A DNA stretch of 64,000 bases from Absicoccus porci (lineage in GTDB: Bacteria; Bacillota_I; Bacilli_A; Erysipelotrichales; Erysipelotrichaceae), in contig NZ_RJQC01000001.1 of assembly GCF_003725415.1 (NCBI RefSeq), forward strand, positions 332,265 to 396,264, given 5' to 3'. The position numbers and the translations under genes are program-made. Positions 33,819-42,630 of this stretch are shown one piece after another (within the stretch, counting starts at the first letter, position 1; every line of letters starts with the position of its first letter). Below the pieces are notes generated by a model, which saw only the letters and a program-made list of their open reading frames with translations, was not told the DNA's origin and did no database searches.

Positions 33819-35213
33819 TTGTTCTCCTGGTTTGGTCGTTTTATCAAATCCGAACAAGTACGTGAGGCAGCTCGTAAATCTCCCCATGATTTTATTCGCA
33901 GATACAAGTTTCCGTGGTATGACGTTCTTCTCTTCCTCATCTTTCGTAACCGGGATTGTATTGGTTCAGAATTAAGTCATTATTATTCCTGTATCGGGTT
34001 GCCGGCTCGCCGAATCAGCCGTCAAGCTGCTTTCAAAGCTATTCGTAAAGTAGATCCATCTGTCTTTAAACTTCTGATCCATAAATTGGCGGAACGTTTT
34101 TATCAATCGAAATTGGTGAAGACTTATAAAGGGTATCTTCTGTTGGCAGAAGATGGGACAACGTTGAATCTCTATAAAACGGATGAATCTCTTCAACGGT
34201 ATGGATTCGTCAAGAATCAAAATGCACGCAATGCATTCCAAGCAGCAAAATCGACATCCCGTTCAGCTGCTCTTTATGATGTGACGAATGGATTGATCGT
34301 CGATTTCCAGATGAAAAGATTTAAAGATTCGGAGATACCTATTGCCATCGAACAATTGAAATATTTATCTCTGATGAATGGATATCCAGGCATTTATCTG
34401 GCAGACCGGTATTATGACAGTGTCGAATTATTTTCTATTTTAGAAAGTCATGGCCTGAAATATTGTATACGGGCCAAATCCAATTTCTTTAAGCATTATA
34501 TCGAGAAGATGAAATCAAATGATGAATGGATCAAAGTAAAGGTTGATAAGGTCTGGCAGAAACGATTGAAATATGAGCAGCCAAGAGAACGGTTTTCGAA
34601 AGATCCCTATATAAAGATTCGCGTGGTGAGGTATCACTATATCGTGAACAAAAACAATCAGACGACCACTGTCGATCTAATGTATTTTACCAACCTAAGT
34701 AAAGACGAGTTTTCTTCAAGTGACATCGTTTATCTTTACAACAGGCGTTGGGATATTGAGAATAGTTACAAGATTTTGAAAAGCAATCAGGAATGGGAAC
34801 GCTATTTCAGCAAGGAATGTGACAGCGAGAGATCTTCAATCTACGCAAAAGTACTGTTTCATAATTTAAGTGGTATCGTACAAAAAGAGATGGATAAAGA
34901 ATTGTATGAAAATCATCCAAAAAAAACCAAATATGGTTATAAGATCAACCGAAAACAGCTCAATAATTTGCTTCGGGACGAAAAAATATTGAGATGGATG
35001 CGCAATGAGAATCAGAAAAAGATACAAAAAATCATGGAACTGATAAGTAAGATCATTAATAAGATCAAAGTACCTGTCCGTCCCGGCAGGCACTATAAGA
35101 GGTGGGGCAGGGTCATCTCTCAGAGCAAGCCGATGCGTTTTCGATTGGATGGACGAGAATGGCCAAATACCATATCATGGAACGGCAGACTGATGACGAT
35201 CAAGCCCCGTTAA
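33819..35213 (+). CDS. IS4-family DDE transposase
   Basis: Transposase of 464 residues counted from a TTG at 33819; the open frame begins at 33786 and there is no good ATG or ribosome site, so the real start is uncertain. The IS4 core is clear: Asp in LLLAEDGTTLNL (about residue 111), Asp in IYLADRYYDS (about 195), and the YREK signature YNRRWDIENSYKILK (Y, R+3, E+7, K+14, about 306-320). The C-terminal region is basic. Either it is expressed by fusion with the 72-residue frame or it re-initiates. Confidence 0.9.
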   Translation: MFSWFGRFIKSEQVREAARKSPHDFIRRYKFPWYDVLLFLIFRNRDCIGSELSHYYSCIGLPARRISRQAAFKAIRKVDPSVFKLLIHKLAERFYQSKLVKTYKGYLLLAEDGTTLNLYKTDESLQRYGFVKNQNARNAFQAAKSTSRSAALYDVTNGLIVDFQMKRFKDSEIPIAIEQLKYLSLMNGYPGIYLADRYYDSVELFSILESHGLKYCIRAKSNFFKHYIEKMKSNDEWIKVKVDKVWQKRLKYEQPRERFSKDPYIKIRVVRYHYIVNKNNQTTTVDLMYFTNLSKDEFSSSDIVYLYNRRWDIENSYKILKSNQEWERYFSKECDSERSSIYAKVLFHNLSGIVQKEMDKELYENHPKKTKYGYKINRKQLNNLLRDEKILRWMRNENQKKIQKIMELISKIINKIKVPVRPGRHYKRWGRVISQSKPMRFRLDGREWPNTISWNGRLMTIKPR

Positions 35214-35357
35214 GAATATGATATCTTATATGTGAAAAAATGCCAATCAGGTATGAGTTTTCATATACGCTTTTTTTCGCTGATCAGCAAGAATCGTGTG
35301 GTTAAGTCAGTCACAGAAAAAGATGCCAACCTAATCATTCTTAGGTTGACACCATTG

Positions 35358-35379
35358 CCCGTTATGATATCATAACGGG
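35358..35379. repeat. Right copy of 22-bp target duplication (terminator palindrome)
   Basis: Exact copy of 33386-33407, followed by TATTTTC. On the minus strand it lies just after the natural end of the capA frame, so the palindrome served both convergent operons. Confidence 0.85.
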
Positions 35380-35386
35380 TATTTTC

Positions 35387-36583
35387 TTATTTCAGATATT
35401 TTTTATCAATGACTTTTTCTGTACGCTTTATGATTTCTTTGATACTGATGACATTTCCATCATAGCCATTGAATGCATGTTTTTTCGCTAACTTATTACT
35501 ATATTGCGATAATTTATAGACTTTATAGTTATGGCGGTCTTCTATGATATTATTTTTCTTACCTTCTTAATGAATGACAATCGGGATCCATTTTACATTT
35601 TTAATGGATATCTTCTTTTTTTCTTTCACAAAATCAAACTTGATTTCACCACCAATCACATTATCGGTTGAAAGCATACCACCTAGAAAATTACCTAAAG
35701 AATAGACACAAAGCATTTTATTGCCCGAACTACCTTTGATCCATTTGACCGGTTGAATGGTGTGGGGATGGGTTCCTATGACCACATCAACACCACAATC
35801 CGTAAATAATTTTGCATAGTGTTTTTGCAGACTGTTTGGTTTGAAGGTATTTTCATCACCCCAATGGCCGGATACAATGACGACATCGCTGATCTTTTTG
35901 ACTTTCTTGACTTCGGTTTTGATTTGATCATCATCTAAATAGGAAACATTATAATCATGATCAGCCGTAATGCCATTGGTGCCAAAAGTATAAGCTAAGA
36001 AACTAAAGGTAATGCCTTTTTTCTTAAAAGTAGGAATGGTATCAAACTCTTTTTGGGAAGTATAGACACCATCCGTAACAATATTTGTTTTTTTGAATGC
36101 TTTTAGTTCATTAGCGATGCCTTCTTCGCCTTTATCTAGAGAATGATTGGTGGCAAGGTTGACTAAATTAAAGCCAGTATCTTCTAGATTTTGTGCAATT
36201 TCAGTGGGAGAGTTAAACGTTGGATAACCGGATAAACCAAGCTTTTCACCACCTAATACAGTTTTTTGATTAATGAAGGAGATATCCGAATTTGTAGCAT
36301 CTTTCTTAAAATTGGTATACATTTTTTTAAAATTGTAGGTACCATCGTTTTGTTTCGCATCATTGTATACAGTCTCATGAATCAAATTATCACCTACACC
36401 CATAAATGAAACAACGGTTTTATTACTATCCGTATTTGTAGATGATGTATCATTCGATGAAAAGAATAATCCAAATAGGGCACGTATCAAAAGAAACAAA
36501 AGGAGCAATACAACAATAACACCACCCGCAAAAATTAATCGGTTTCTCGTTCTTTTTGAAATTCTTTTTTTATTTCGAGCCAT
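35387..36583 (-). pseudogene. CapA-like poly-gamma-glutamate biosynthesis/metallophosphatase-fold protein, interrupted by one stop
   Basis: The first 338 codons encode a membrane-anchored protein (one helix at about residues 15-35) of the CapA family: GVGDNLIH metal motif (about 57), INQKTVLGG, NLATNHSLDKG (about 137), GHWGDE (about 240) and GTHPHTIQPVKW (about 267). TAA at 35567-35569 stops it, but the same frame continues for 59 more codons (EGKKNNIIEDRHNYKVYKLSQYS in part, with the family's KVYxLSxY ending) to a TAA at 35387. The C-terminus is therefore cut by one base change (from CAA or GAA). The enzyme might keep activity without it. It starts five bases after the M15 peptidase gene. 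Confidence 0.82.
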
Positions 36584-36587
36584 GATA

Positions 36588-37466
36588 TTACTCTAATGTC
36601 CAATTGTTTTTATATATTTGTGTGGCTGCTTTTTTACCTACATAACGAATATGCCACGATTCATACCCATAACGAGTTACTTTCGTTTTATCTTTGGGAT
36701 AACGTAAGATAAAACCATAGTTGTGCATATTTTTTAAGATCCATTTGTAGCCATCATACTTTTGAATTTCATTAAAGTTATGACCATTGAATGTGATATC
36801 CAGAGCTAAGCCGGAATTGTGTTCACTTTATCCTGGTCGAGCATAATATGTATCCGCATAGTCTTTACCTTGCGTGGATGCATAATAATCCCATAATCCT
36901 TTTTGGTAGGCATAGGTTCTATACCCAGCAATGGCACGAATATTAATGTCATGTTTTTTGGCTTCTTGACAAAAGGATTTAAAACCTTGATATGCTTATT
37001 TGCGAAGGGTTAATTCGGAGACATCTTGACAAGAATAATCTTCACCTTGTACACAAGCATAGTCTTTGATCGTAACAAGATCATCGGGTTCATAGCCTTG
37101 GGGCAAGGCATAAAACTTATTGATAAGTAAAGTCATATCACTATCATCATTCACAATGGTCGTTTTTGAATACGGTTTTAGATCCATATCACAATTGACT
37201 TCCATGACTACATCTTTGATGGAATCGGCTTTCTATTTCGCATACCGTTTGGCTCGACTACTATGATAATTAGGCAGAGAAGTCATCTCTTTGATATCAG
37301 CTTCGGACATACCTGCTTTACGCAGGGTTTAGGCTCCCTTAACAGTAACTTGATTCGAAAAGAAAGTATGCGATATACCTTTGACCAGCATACCAATAAT
37401 AACAATCGCTAGAATCAATCCAATAATTAGGATCAATCGATGCCGTATTTTCTTATTAAACTTCAT
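36588..37466 (-). pseudogene. M15 (VanY-type) D-alanyl-D-alanine carboxypeptidase, four in-frame stops
   Basis: One continuous frame of 292 codons from ATG at 37466 to TAA at 36588 encodes a membrane-anchored M15 peptidase. It has an N-terminal helix (LILIIGLILAIVIIG), the zinc motif SEHNSGLALD, and the C-terminal ESWHIRYVG. Four internal stops occur: TAA at 37331-37329 (KGA*TLRK), TAG at 37235-37233 (YAK*KAD), TAA at 36999-36997 (LRK*AYQ) and TAA at 36830-36828 (RPG*SEH). There is no frameshift. Each stop is one base from a Gln or Glu codon. The gene is in line with capA. The protein would have trimmed stem peptides in the wall. Confidence 0.85.
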
Positions 37467-37591
37467 TTAAATTCTTCCTCTCTATAGATTCTAGTATGAT
37501 TCTTGGTATCGTTTAATATCTTTTAATAAACATTTCTATGTAAACGTTATCATTTGCGTAATATATTTGGCTATGTTACCATGAGGTTGCT

Positions 37592-38338
37592 ATGATTTAT
37601 ATAACAGGTGATACGCATCGTGAACAAGATGTATTTAAGATTAATCCCGATGATGGTTTTCCACTTGGAAAAACATTAACACCAAATGATTATGTGATCA
37701 TTGCGGGTGATTTCGGTTTTATATTAGATGGTGATAAAGGTGATAAATTTTGGTTGGATTGGCTAGAGTCGTTGTCTTGGCAAATTTGTTTTATCGATGG
37801 AAATCATGAAAACTTTAATTTATTAGAAGAATTTCCAGTTGAGACGTGGCATGGTGGACAAGTCCATCGGATTCGTCCTAACATTGTTCATTTGATGCGT
37901 GGTGAAGTTTTTGAAATAGAGGATCACTCTTTCTTCTGTTTTGGTGGAGCACCCAGTCATGATGCCAAGTATCGAGTTCCCAATGTAAGTTGGTGGCAGC
38001 AAGAATTGCCAACTTTAGATGAAATGAAACATGCTCGTCAAGTGTTAGATGCTCATCAATGGCAGGTTGATTATGTCCTCAGTCATGAAGTCTATGAAAA
38101 TCATTCGTTGGGAAACAAGTATAAAACGGATATGAATTTCTATGATCCGGAACGTTATGATCTAAAACCATTTTTACAAGAAATTGAAGAACGATTGGAT
38201 TATCGAGTTTGGTTGCATGGCCATTATCATCTGGATCAAATTGAGAGAAGTCCATCGAATAAGCCTTGCATCACGTTGTACAATCGTGTTATAACAATAC
38301 CAGAGATAGAGGAATTGTATAGGGAAATTTGTGAATAA
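37592..38338 (+). CDS. Metallophosphoesterase
   Basis: Calcineurin-like phosphoesterase, 248 residues, cytoplasmic. The five metal-ligand motifs are visible in order: GDTHRE (residue 6), GDFGF (about 39), GNHENF (about 68), SHEVYE (about 168) and HGHYHLD (about 210). The substrate is not known; relatives act on phosphodiesters, nucleotides or proteins. GAGG lies five bases before the ATG. It is divergent from the broken M15/capA pair and stands alone ahead of the two-component system. Confidence 0.88.
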   Translation: MIYITGDTHREQDVFKINPDDGFPLGKTLTPNDYVIIAGDFGFILDGDKGDKFWLDWLESLSWQICFIDGNHENFNLLEEFPVETWHGGQVHRIRPNIVHLMRGEVFEIEDHSFFCFGGAPSHDAKYRVPNVSWWQQELPTLDEMKHARQVLDAHQWQVDYVLSHEVYENHSLGNKYKTDMNFYDPERYDLKPFLQEIEERLDYRVWLHGHYHLDQIERSPSNKPCITLYNRVITIPEIEELYREICE

Positions 38339-38371
38339 ACAGATTTCCCTTTTTCAATAAGGAGGTCACGC

Positions 38372-39064
38372 ATGCGATTATTATTAGCTGAAGATGAACG
38401 ATCATTATCTAAGGCTTTGGTTGTAATCTTGCAAAAATCCAATTATGCGGTGGATGCTGTTTATGATGGACAACAAGTCCTGGATTATTTAGAAGATGAA
38501 GTCTATGATGGTGTAATCTTAGATATCATGATGCCAAAGGTCGATGGTTTAACGGTTTTGTCCACGATTCGTAAAGCTGGTAATGATGTGCCGGTTTTAT
38601 TATTGACGGCAAAAAGTGAAGTGGATGATAAAGTAAAAGGTTTGGACTTGGGTGCCAATGATTATTTGACCAAACCATTTGATGCGAAAGAGTTGTTGGC
38701 ACGAATTCGCGCTATGACCCGGATGCATACCCAATCACCAGACTCTTCCTTATCGTTTGGTAATATCACATTGGATCGTACAACTTTTGAATTAGCAGGA
38801 CCCAATACGACGATGAAATTACCAAATAAGGAATTTCAAATGTTGGAATTATTATTATCGAATCCAAAACAAGTCATTTCTACGGAGCGAATGTTTGAAA
38901 AAATCTGGGGATATGACAGTGATACGGAGTTGAATATTGTATGGGTTTATATCGCCTATTTGCGGAAGAAGTTGAAAAAGATTGGTGCGAATGTGAAGAT
39001 TCAAGCACATCGTAATGTCGGTTATTCATTGGAGTTAGAAAATAATGATCAAGAATCTGCGTAA
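38372..39064 (+). CDS. OmpR-family response regulator
   Basis: A 230-residue DNA-binding regulator. The receiver domain has acidic residues at the start (LLAEDERS), the phospho-acceptor Asp in DGVILDIMMPKVDG (about residue 51), a switch Thr/Ser region (LLTAKSE) and the conserved Lys in LTKPFD. The C-terminal part is a winged helix (about 128-225; VWVYIAYLRKKL, GYSLE). It overlaps the sensor kinase gene by 20 bases, so the two form one unit. The regulated genes are not evident. Confidence 0.94.
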   Translation: MRLLLAEDERSLSKALVVILQKSNYAVDAVYDGQQVLDYLEDEVYDGVILDIMMPKVDGLTVLSTIRKAGNDVPVLLLTAKSEVDDKVKGLDLGANDYLTKPFDAKELLARIRAMTRMHTQSPDSSLSFGNITLDRTTFELAGPNTTMKLPNKEFQMLELLLSNPKQVISTERMFEKIWGYDSDTELNIVWVYIAYLRKKLKKIGANVKIQAHRNVGYSLELENNDQESA

Positions 39065-40250
39065 GCGATTTTCCATGGCTGCTATCTTATCTATTTTTGT
39101 GACCTTTACCATTTTAATGTTGGCTATCAATGTGATCAATTATTATAAGATCATGGAGAATGCGGATGCGATATTAACGACATTGAAAGAAAATGAAGGA
39201 TATTTTCCAGCTTTTGGTGAAAATCAAAACAATGGGCATTGGTCGAAAGAAACGCCGTTTGAATCGCGTTATTTTATTGCAACAATCAGTGAAGACAATA
39301 CCATTACAACCATCGATATGGCAAAAGTCCAAGCTATCGATATCACGCAGGCTCGAAGATATGTCAAAGTGGTTTCTAGTTTGAATGACACGCGAGGTTT
39401 TTATCATGATTATCGATATATTCGTTATAAAGAAAATGGCAATACGGTCTTGATCTTCTTAGATTGTACGCGTTCGCTCGAGAATTGGCGTACATTCTTG
39501 GAAGCAAGCTGCTTGGTGGCCACCATTGGTTTGCTCATTTCTTCCATATTGATCGTATTTATTTCCGGTCGAATCATGAAACCGGTTGCCGAAAGTTATG
39601 AAAAACAAAAACGATTTATTACCGATGCAGGTCATGAAATTAAAACACCATTGGCTACGATCGATGCGGATTTGACAGTATTAGAGATGGACGGTATATC
39701 GAATGAATGGACCGATGATATTCATGTGCAAACCAAACGATTGGCCGATTTAACAAATAATTTAATTGTATTATCACGAATGCAAGAAACCCTCAAACCA
39801 GAAATCTTAGTGGATCTAGATCTTTCGAAAATCGTATCGACGGTTGCGAATTCATTTGATGCACGAGCAAAGATGGAAAATAAAACCTTTGAAAAAGATG
39901 TAGATAGCAACATTTATATCAAGGGAAGTCAAAAAGAAATGGAACAGTTGATTTCGATATTAATGGATAATGCCTTTAAATATTCTCCAGAAGAGGGAAT
40001 CGTTCGGATTGCTTTACATCAAAAGAAAAAGACAGAATTGGTTGTTTACAATACCACAGATCATATTTCCAAAAAGAGTTTGTCTCATTTATTTGATCGT
40101 TTTTATCGAACGGATCAAAGTCATAATTCGCAAACGGGTGGATATGGCATCGGTTTGTCCATTGCTCAGGCTATTGTACGTTCTTATAAGGGAAAGATTG
40201 AGGCAACAACGGAAGATGAGAAATCATTAAAAATAACAGTTGAAATATAA
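39045..40250 (+). CDS. Sensor histidine kinase
   Basis: Membrane sensor of 401 residues. Two membrane segments (about 12-32 and 152-173) frame an extracellular domain of about 120 residues. After a short linker comes the dimerisation helix with the phospho-acceptor His in DAGHEIKTPLA (about 198), then the ATPase domain with N box (MDNAFKY, about 308), and G boxes (GGYGIGLSIAQ, about 365). I see no HAMP-length linker. It partners the overlapping response regulator. The signal is unknown. Confidence 0.93.
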   Translation: MIKNLRKRFSMAAILSIFVTFTILMLAINVINYYKIMENADAILTTLKENEGYFPAFGENQNNGHWSKETPFESRYFIATISEDNTITTIDMAKVQAIDITQARRYVKVVSSLNDTRGFYHDYRYIRYKENGNTVLIFLDCTRSLENWRTFLEASCLVATIGLLISSILIVFISGRIMKPVAESYEKQKRFITDAGHEIKTPLATIDADLTVLEMDGISNEWTDDIHVQTKRLADLTNNLIVLSRMQETLKPEILVDLDLSKIVSTVANSFDARAKMENKTFEKDVDSNIYIKGSQKEMEQLISILMDNAFKYSPEEGIVRIALHQKKKTELVVYNTTDHISKKSLSHLFDRFYRTDQSHNSQTGGYGIGLSIAQAIVRSYKGKIEATTEDEKSLKITVEI

Positions 40251-40256
40251 AAATAG

Positions 40257-40285
40257 GGCTGTAGCCATTCGAGCTACAGCCTTTC
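40257..40285. terminator. Terminator between sensor kinase and ldh
   Basis: Stem GGCTGTAGC/GCTACAGCC (40257-40265 with 40273-40281) sits between convergent genes and has A/T-rich flanks on both sides. Confidence 0.75.
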
Positions 40286-40290
40286 GTTTA

Positions 40291-41268
40291 TTATTCGTAT
40301 TCAGCTAATAAATCGGATAATTCATCTTTGATTGTTTGACGTAACGTAATGAATGAACGATCAAATAATTCTTGGTCTTGATCAGTCATTGGCAATTTAA
40401 TGACTTCTTCTACACCATTAGATCCAACAATACTTGGTGTACCAATGTAGTAACCTTCTTGACCATATTCTCCTTGTTGATAACTGGATACTGGTAAGAT
40501 GGCACGTTCGTTATTCAATACACAAGTAACGATACGTTTCAAAGCCAAACCGATTCCATAATAGGTTGCACGTTTTAATTCAATGATCTTATAGGCTTTG
40601 TCACGAACACCAATATACAATTCTTGTAGTTCAGCTAAAGATACATCACCTTTTTCATCCAAGTATTCCAATAAGTTCTTGCAGCCAACATATGTGTTTG
40701 CCCAAGATACGAAACTTGAATCACCATGTTCACCCATGATATAAGCATGGATATTGCTTGGTGCTACATTCAAGCGTTCACTGATAGCGAAACGCAAACG
40801 TGCAGTATCCAAAACGTCACCAGAACCAAATACGTGATTCTTTTGTAGACCAGAAGTCTTGTAAGCAACATAAGTCATAATATCAACAGGGTTACCAGCA
40901 CAAATCAAGATTCCATCGAATCCATTGGCTTTCAAGTTTTCACAACAATCCTTTGTGATCTTGGCATTGATTTTAACCAATTCCAAACGAGTTTGACCTG
41001 GTTTTTGCGCAATACCAGCCGTTAATACAACGATATTTGTATCTTTGGCATCAGCGTAGCTACCTGCACGAATTTTCATTTTGGTTTCAGCATAAACTAA
41101 ACCATCACTCAAATCCATTTCTTCACCTTTGGCTTTGTCCGTGTTAACATCGACCAAAACCAATTCATCGATTCCTTTTTCCGATAATAGGGAATACGCA
41201 AAACTCATGCCGACAAAACCGGTACCAATCAACATGATTTTTCTTTTAGAAATTTTTTCTGTAGCCAT
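40291..41268 (-). CDS. ldh: L-lactate dehydrogenase
   Basis: NAD-dependent reduction of pyruvate to L-lactate, the main redox sink in lactic fermentation. The 325-residue protein has the Rossmann motif GTGFVGMSFAYSLL (about residue 15), the substrate-loop region AGIAQKPGQTRLEL (about 97), the GNPVDIMTYV segment, and the catalytic His in MGEHGDSSFVSW (about 190). The substrate Arg is in DTARLRF. GAGGAGG lies 11 bases before the ATG. It is a single-gene unit. Confidence 0.95.
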   Translation of the reverse strand: MATEKISKRKIMLIGTGFVGMSFAYSLLSEKGIDELVLVDVNTDKAKGEEMDLSDGLVYAETKMKIRAGSYADAKDTNIVVLTAGIAQKPGQTRLELVKINAKITKDCCENLKANGFDGILICAGNPVDIMTYVAYKTSGLQKNHVFGSGDVLDTARLRFAISERLNVAPSNIHAYIMGEHGDSSFVSWANTYVGCKNLLEYLDEKGDVSLAELQELYIGVRDKAYKIIELKRATYYGIGLALKRIVTCVLNNERAILPVSSYQQGEYGQEGYYIGTPSIVGSNGVEEVIKLPMTDQDQELFDRSFITLRQTIKDELSDLLAEYE

Positions 41269-41342
41269 TGAATACTAAGCCTCCTCTAATGTAAGTATTT
41301 CTAAATTTATTATACCCCCATTTAGTGTTGATACAAAACAAA

Positions 41343-41374
41343 AAGTAAGGGATTTCGTAAAAACGAAACCCCTT
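41343..41374 (-). terminator. Terminator after htrA
   Basis: GTAAGGGATTTCG and CGAAACCCCTTAC pair with one mismatch around a TAAAAA loop; on the minus strand a T-rich run follows. Confidence 0.7.
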
Positions 41375-41377
41375 ACA

Positions 41378-42523
41378 TTAAGAGTTGGATGATCCAAGCG
41401 TTACAGTCTTTGTCACTTTTTTACCATCACGTTCAACGACGATCTTTACTTTATCACCTGGACTATGCTTCTGGATGGCTGCTTTGGCTTCACTGGATTT
41501 CGAAATGGAAGTACCATCGATTGATACAATGCGATCACCTTTTTGAAGTCCTGCTTTATCCGCAGCACCACCACTGACGACTTGGACGATGTAGCAACCG
41601 GCTTGTGCTCCTTCATCTACATAATAATTGGAACTACCTTCCGTATAATCATATAGAGAAACATTTAATGCGGCACGATTTGTCACTTTTCCATTCGTAA
41701 TCAATTCATTGATGACATCGGTAACACTATTGATTGGAATCGCAAAACCAATACCTTCGACACTACCATTGGAGGAAGAAGAACTCGATGAGTATTTCGC
41801 ATTGACAATACCAATCAAATTTCCATTCGCATCAAACAAGCCACCTCCAGAGTTACCTGGTGAAATGGATGCATCGGTTTGAAGCAAGGTCATTGTTGTA
41901 TTATCGATCTCTACTTGACGATCCAAAGCGGAAATAATACCTTCCGTTACGGTACCACCTAATTCACCTAACGGATTTCCAATCGCAATCGCAATATCAC
42001 CGACTTCTAAGCTGCTGGAATCACCCAAAGTGACAGGTGTTAAATTACTGGCATCAATTTTTAATACTGCTAGATCACTGTCTGAATCCGATCCAACTAA
42101 CGTAGCTGCATATTCTTTCCCATCGGTTGTCGTGACTGTAATGCTTGAAGCACCTTCTATGACGTGGTTATTAGTAACAATGTAACCATCTTTACTATAG
42201 ACGATTCCACTACCAGCTCCTTCGGAGATGTATTGACCATAAATACTGTTGCCATTGGAAACGGATTCAGTTGTGATTTCCACAACACTTGGACCACATT
42301 TGCTGGCAATGTCACTGACATCATTGACTTTGGATGAACCGGATGTTTTGCCTGTGACTTGATTTACAGTTACACTGCCGGAAGAATGTAAGTTGGAAGC
42401 AATATAACCGCCGGTAAATCCTAATACACCAGAAAGAATGGCACAAACCAAAACCAGAATGATAATTTGTTTCGGTAACTTTGGTTTTGCTTTAAATTCT
42501 GGTGGTTGTTCTTGTTTATTCAT
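41378..42523 (-). CDS. htrA: HtrA/DegP-family membrane serine protease
   Basis: Quality-control protease at the outer face of the membrane, 381 residues. A short cytoplasmic end is followed by one membrane helix (about 19-42), a linker, a trypsin-like domain with the triad His120 (TNNHVIEGA), Asp150 (DSDLAVLKID) and Ser225 (SPGNSGGGL), and one PDZ domain (about 275-375; GAADKAGLQKGDRIVSIDG). Size and order are those of HtrA in Firmicutes. AGGAGG precedes the ATG. It is divergent from the first MBOAT gene. Confidence 0.94.
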   Translation of the reverse strand: MNKQEQPPEFKAKPKLPKQIIILVLVCAILSGVLGFTGGYIASNLHSSGSVTVNQVTGKTSGSSKVNDVSDIASKCGPSVVEITTESVSNGNSIYGQYISEGAGSGIVYSKDGYIVTNNHVIEGASSITVTTTDGKEYAATLVGSDSDSDLAVLKIDASNLTPVTLGDSSSLEVGDIAIAIGNPLGELGGTVTEGIISALDRQVEIDNTTMTLLQTDASISPGNSGGGLFDANGNLIGIVNAKYSSSSSSSNGSVEGIGFAIPINSVTDVINELITNGKVTNRAALNVSLYDYTEGSSNYYVDEGAQAGCYIVQVVSGGAADKAGLQKGDRIVSIDGTSISKSSEAKAAIQKHSPGDKVKIVVERDGKKVTKTVTLGSSNS

Positions 42524-42630
42524 GTATTGTCCTCCTTGACACGCACTAGTATACTACAAATATTTCCTTAAAATTAGTTTAATGGAAATGAAAAGTTTGC
42601 TATCATGAAACAAGGGAAGGGAAAGGGAAT

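Larger units (their letters stand above)
33408..35357 (+). mobile_element. IS4/IS1634-type insertion sequence, 1950 bp
   Basis: The ends are inverted repeats that match over the first 31 bases (33408-33438 and 35327-35357), beginning CAATGGTGTCAACC. Each end contains its own internal inverted repeat (GGTGTCAACCTAA...TTAGGTTGACACC on the left). It is flanked by a 22-bp direct duplication that equals the palindrome at 33386. Long target duplications are known for the IS1634/IS1549 groups of the IS4 superfamily. It carries a small upstream frame and a YREK-type transposase. Confidence 0.93.

Noticed and set aside
36996..37205. Separate 69-residue minus-strand gene
   Set aside because: It is only the longest open piece between two stops inside the M15 peptidase frame.
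35567..37466. Stop codon reassignment or suppression as the cause of the in-frame stops
   Set aside because: Many other genes here end in TAA or TAG with terminators directly behind, so these codons are normal stops in this genome.
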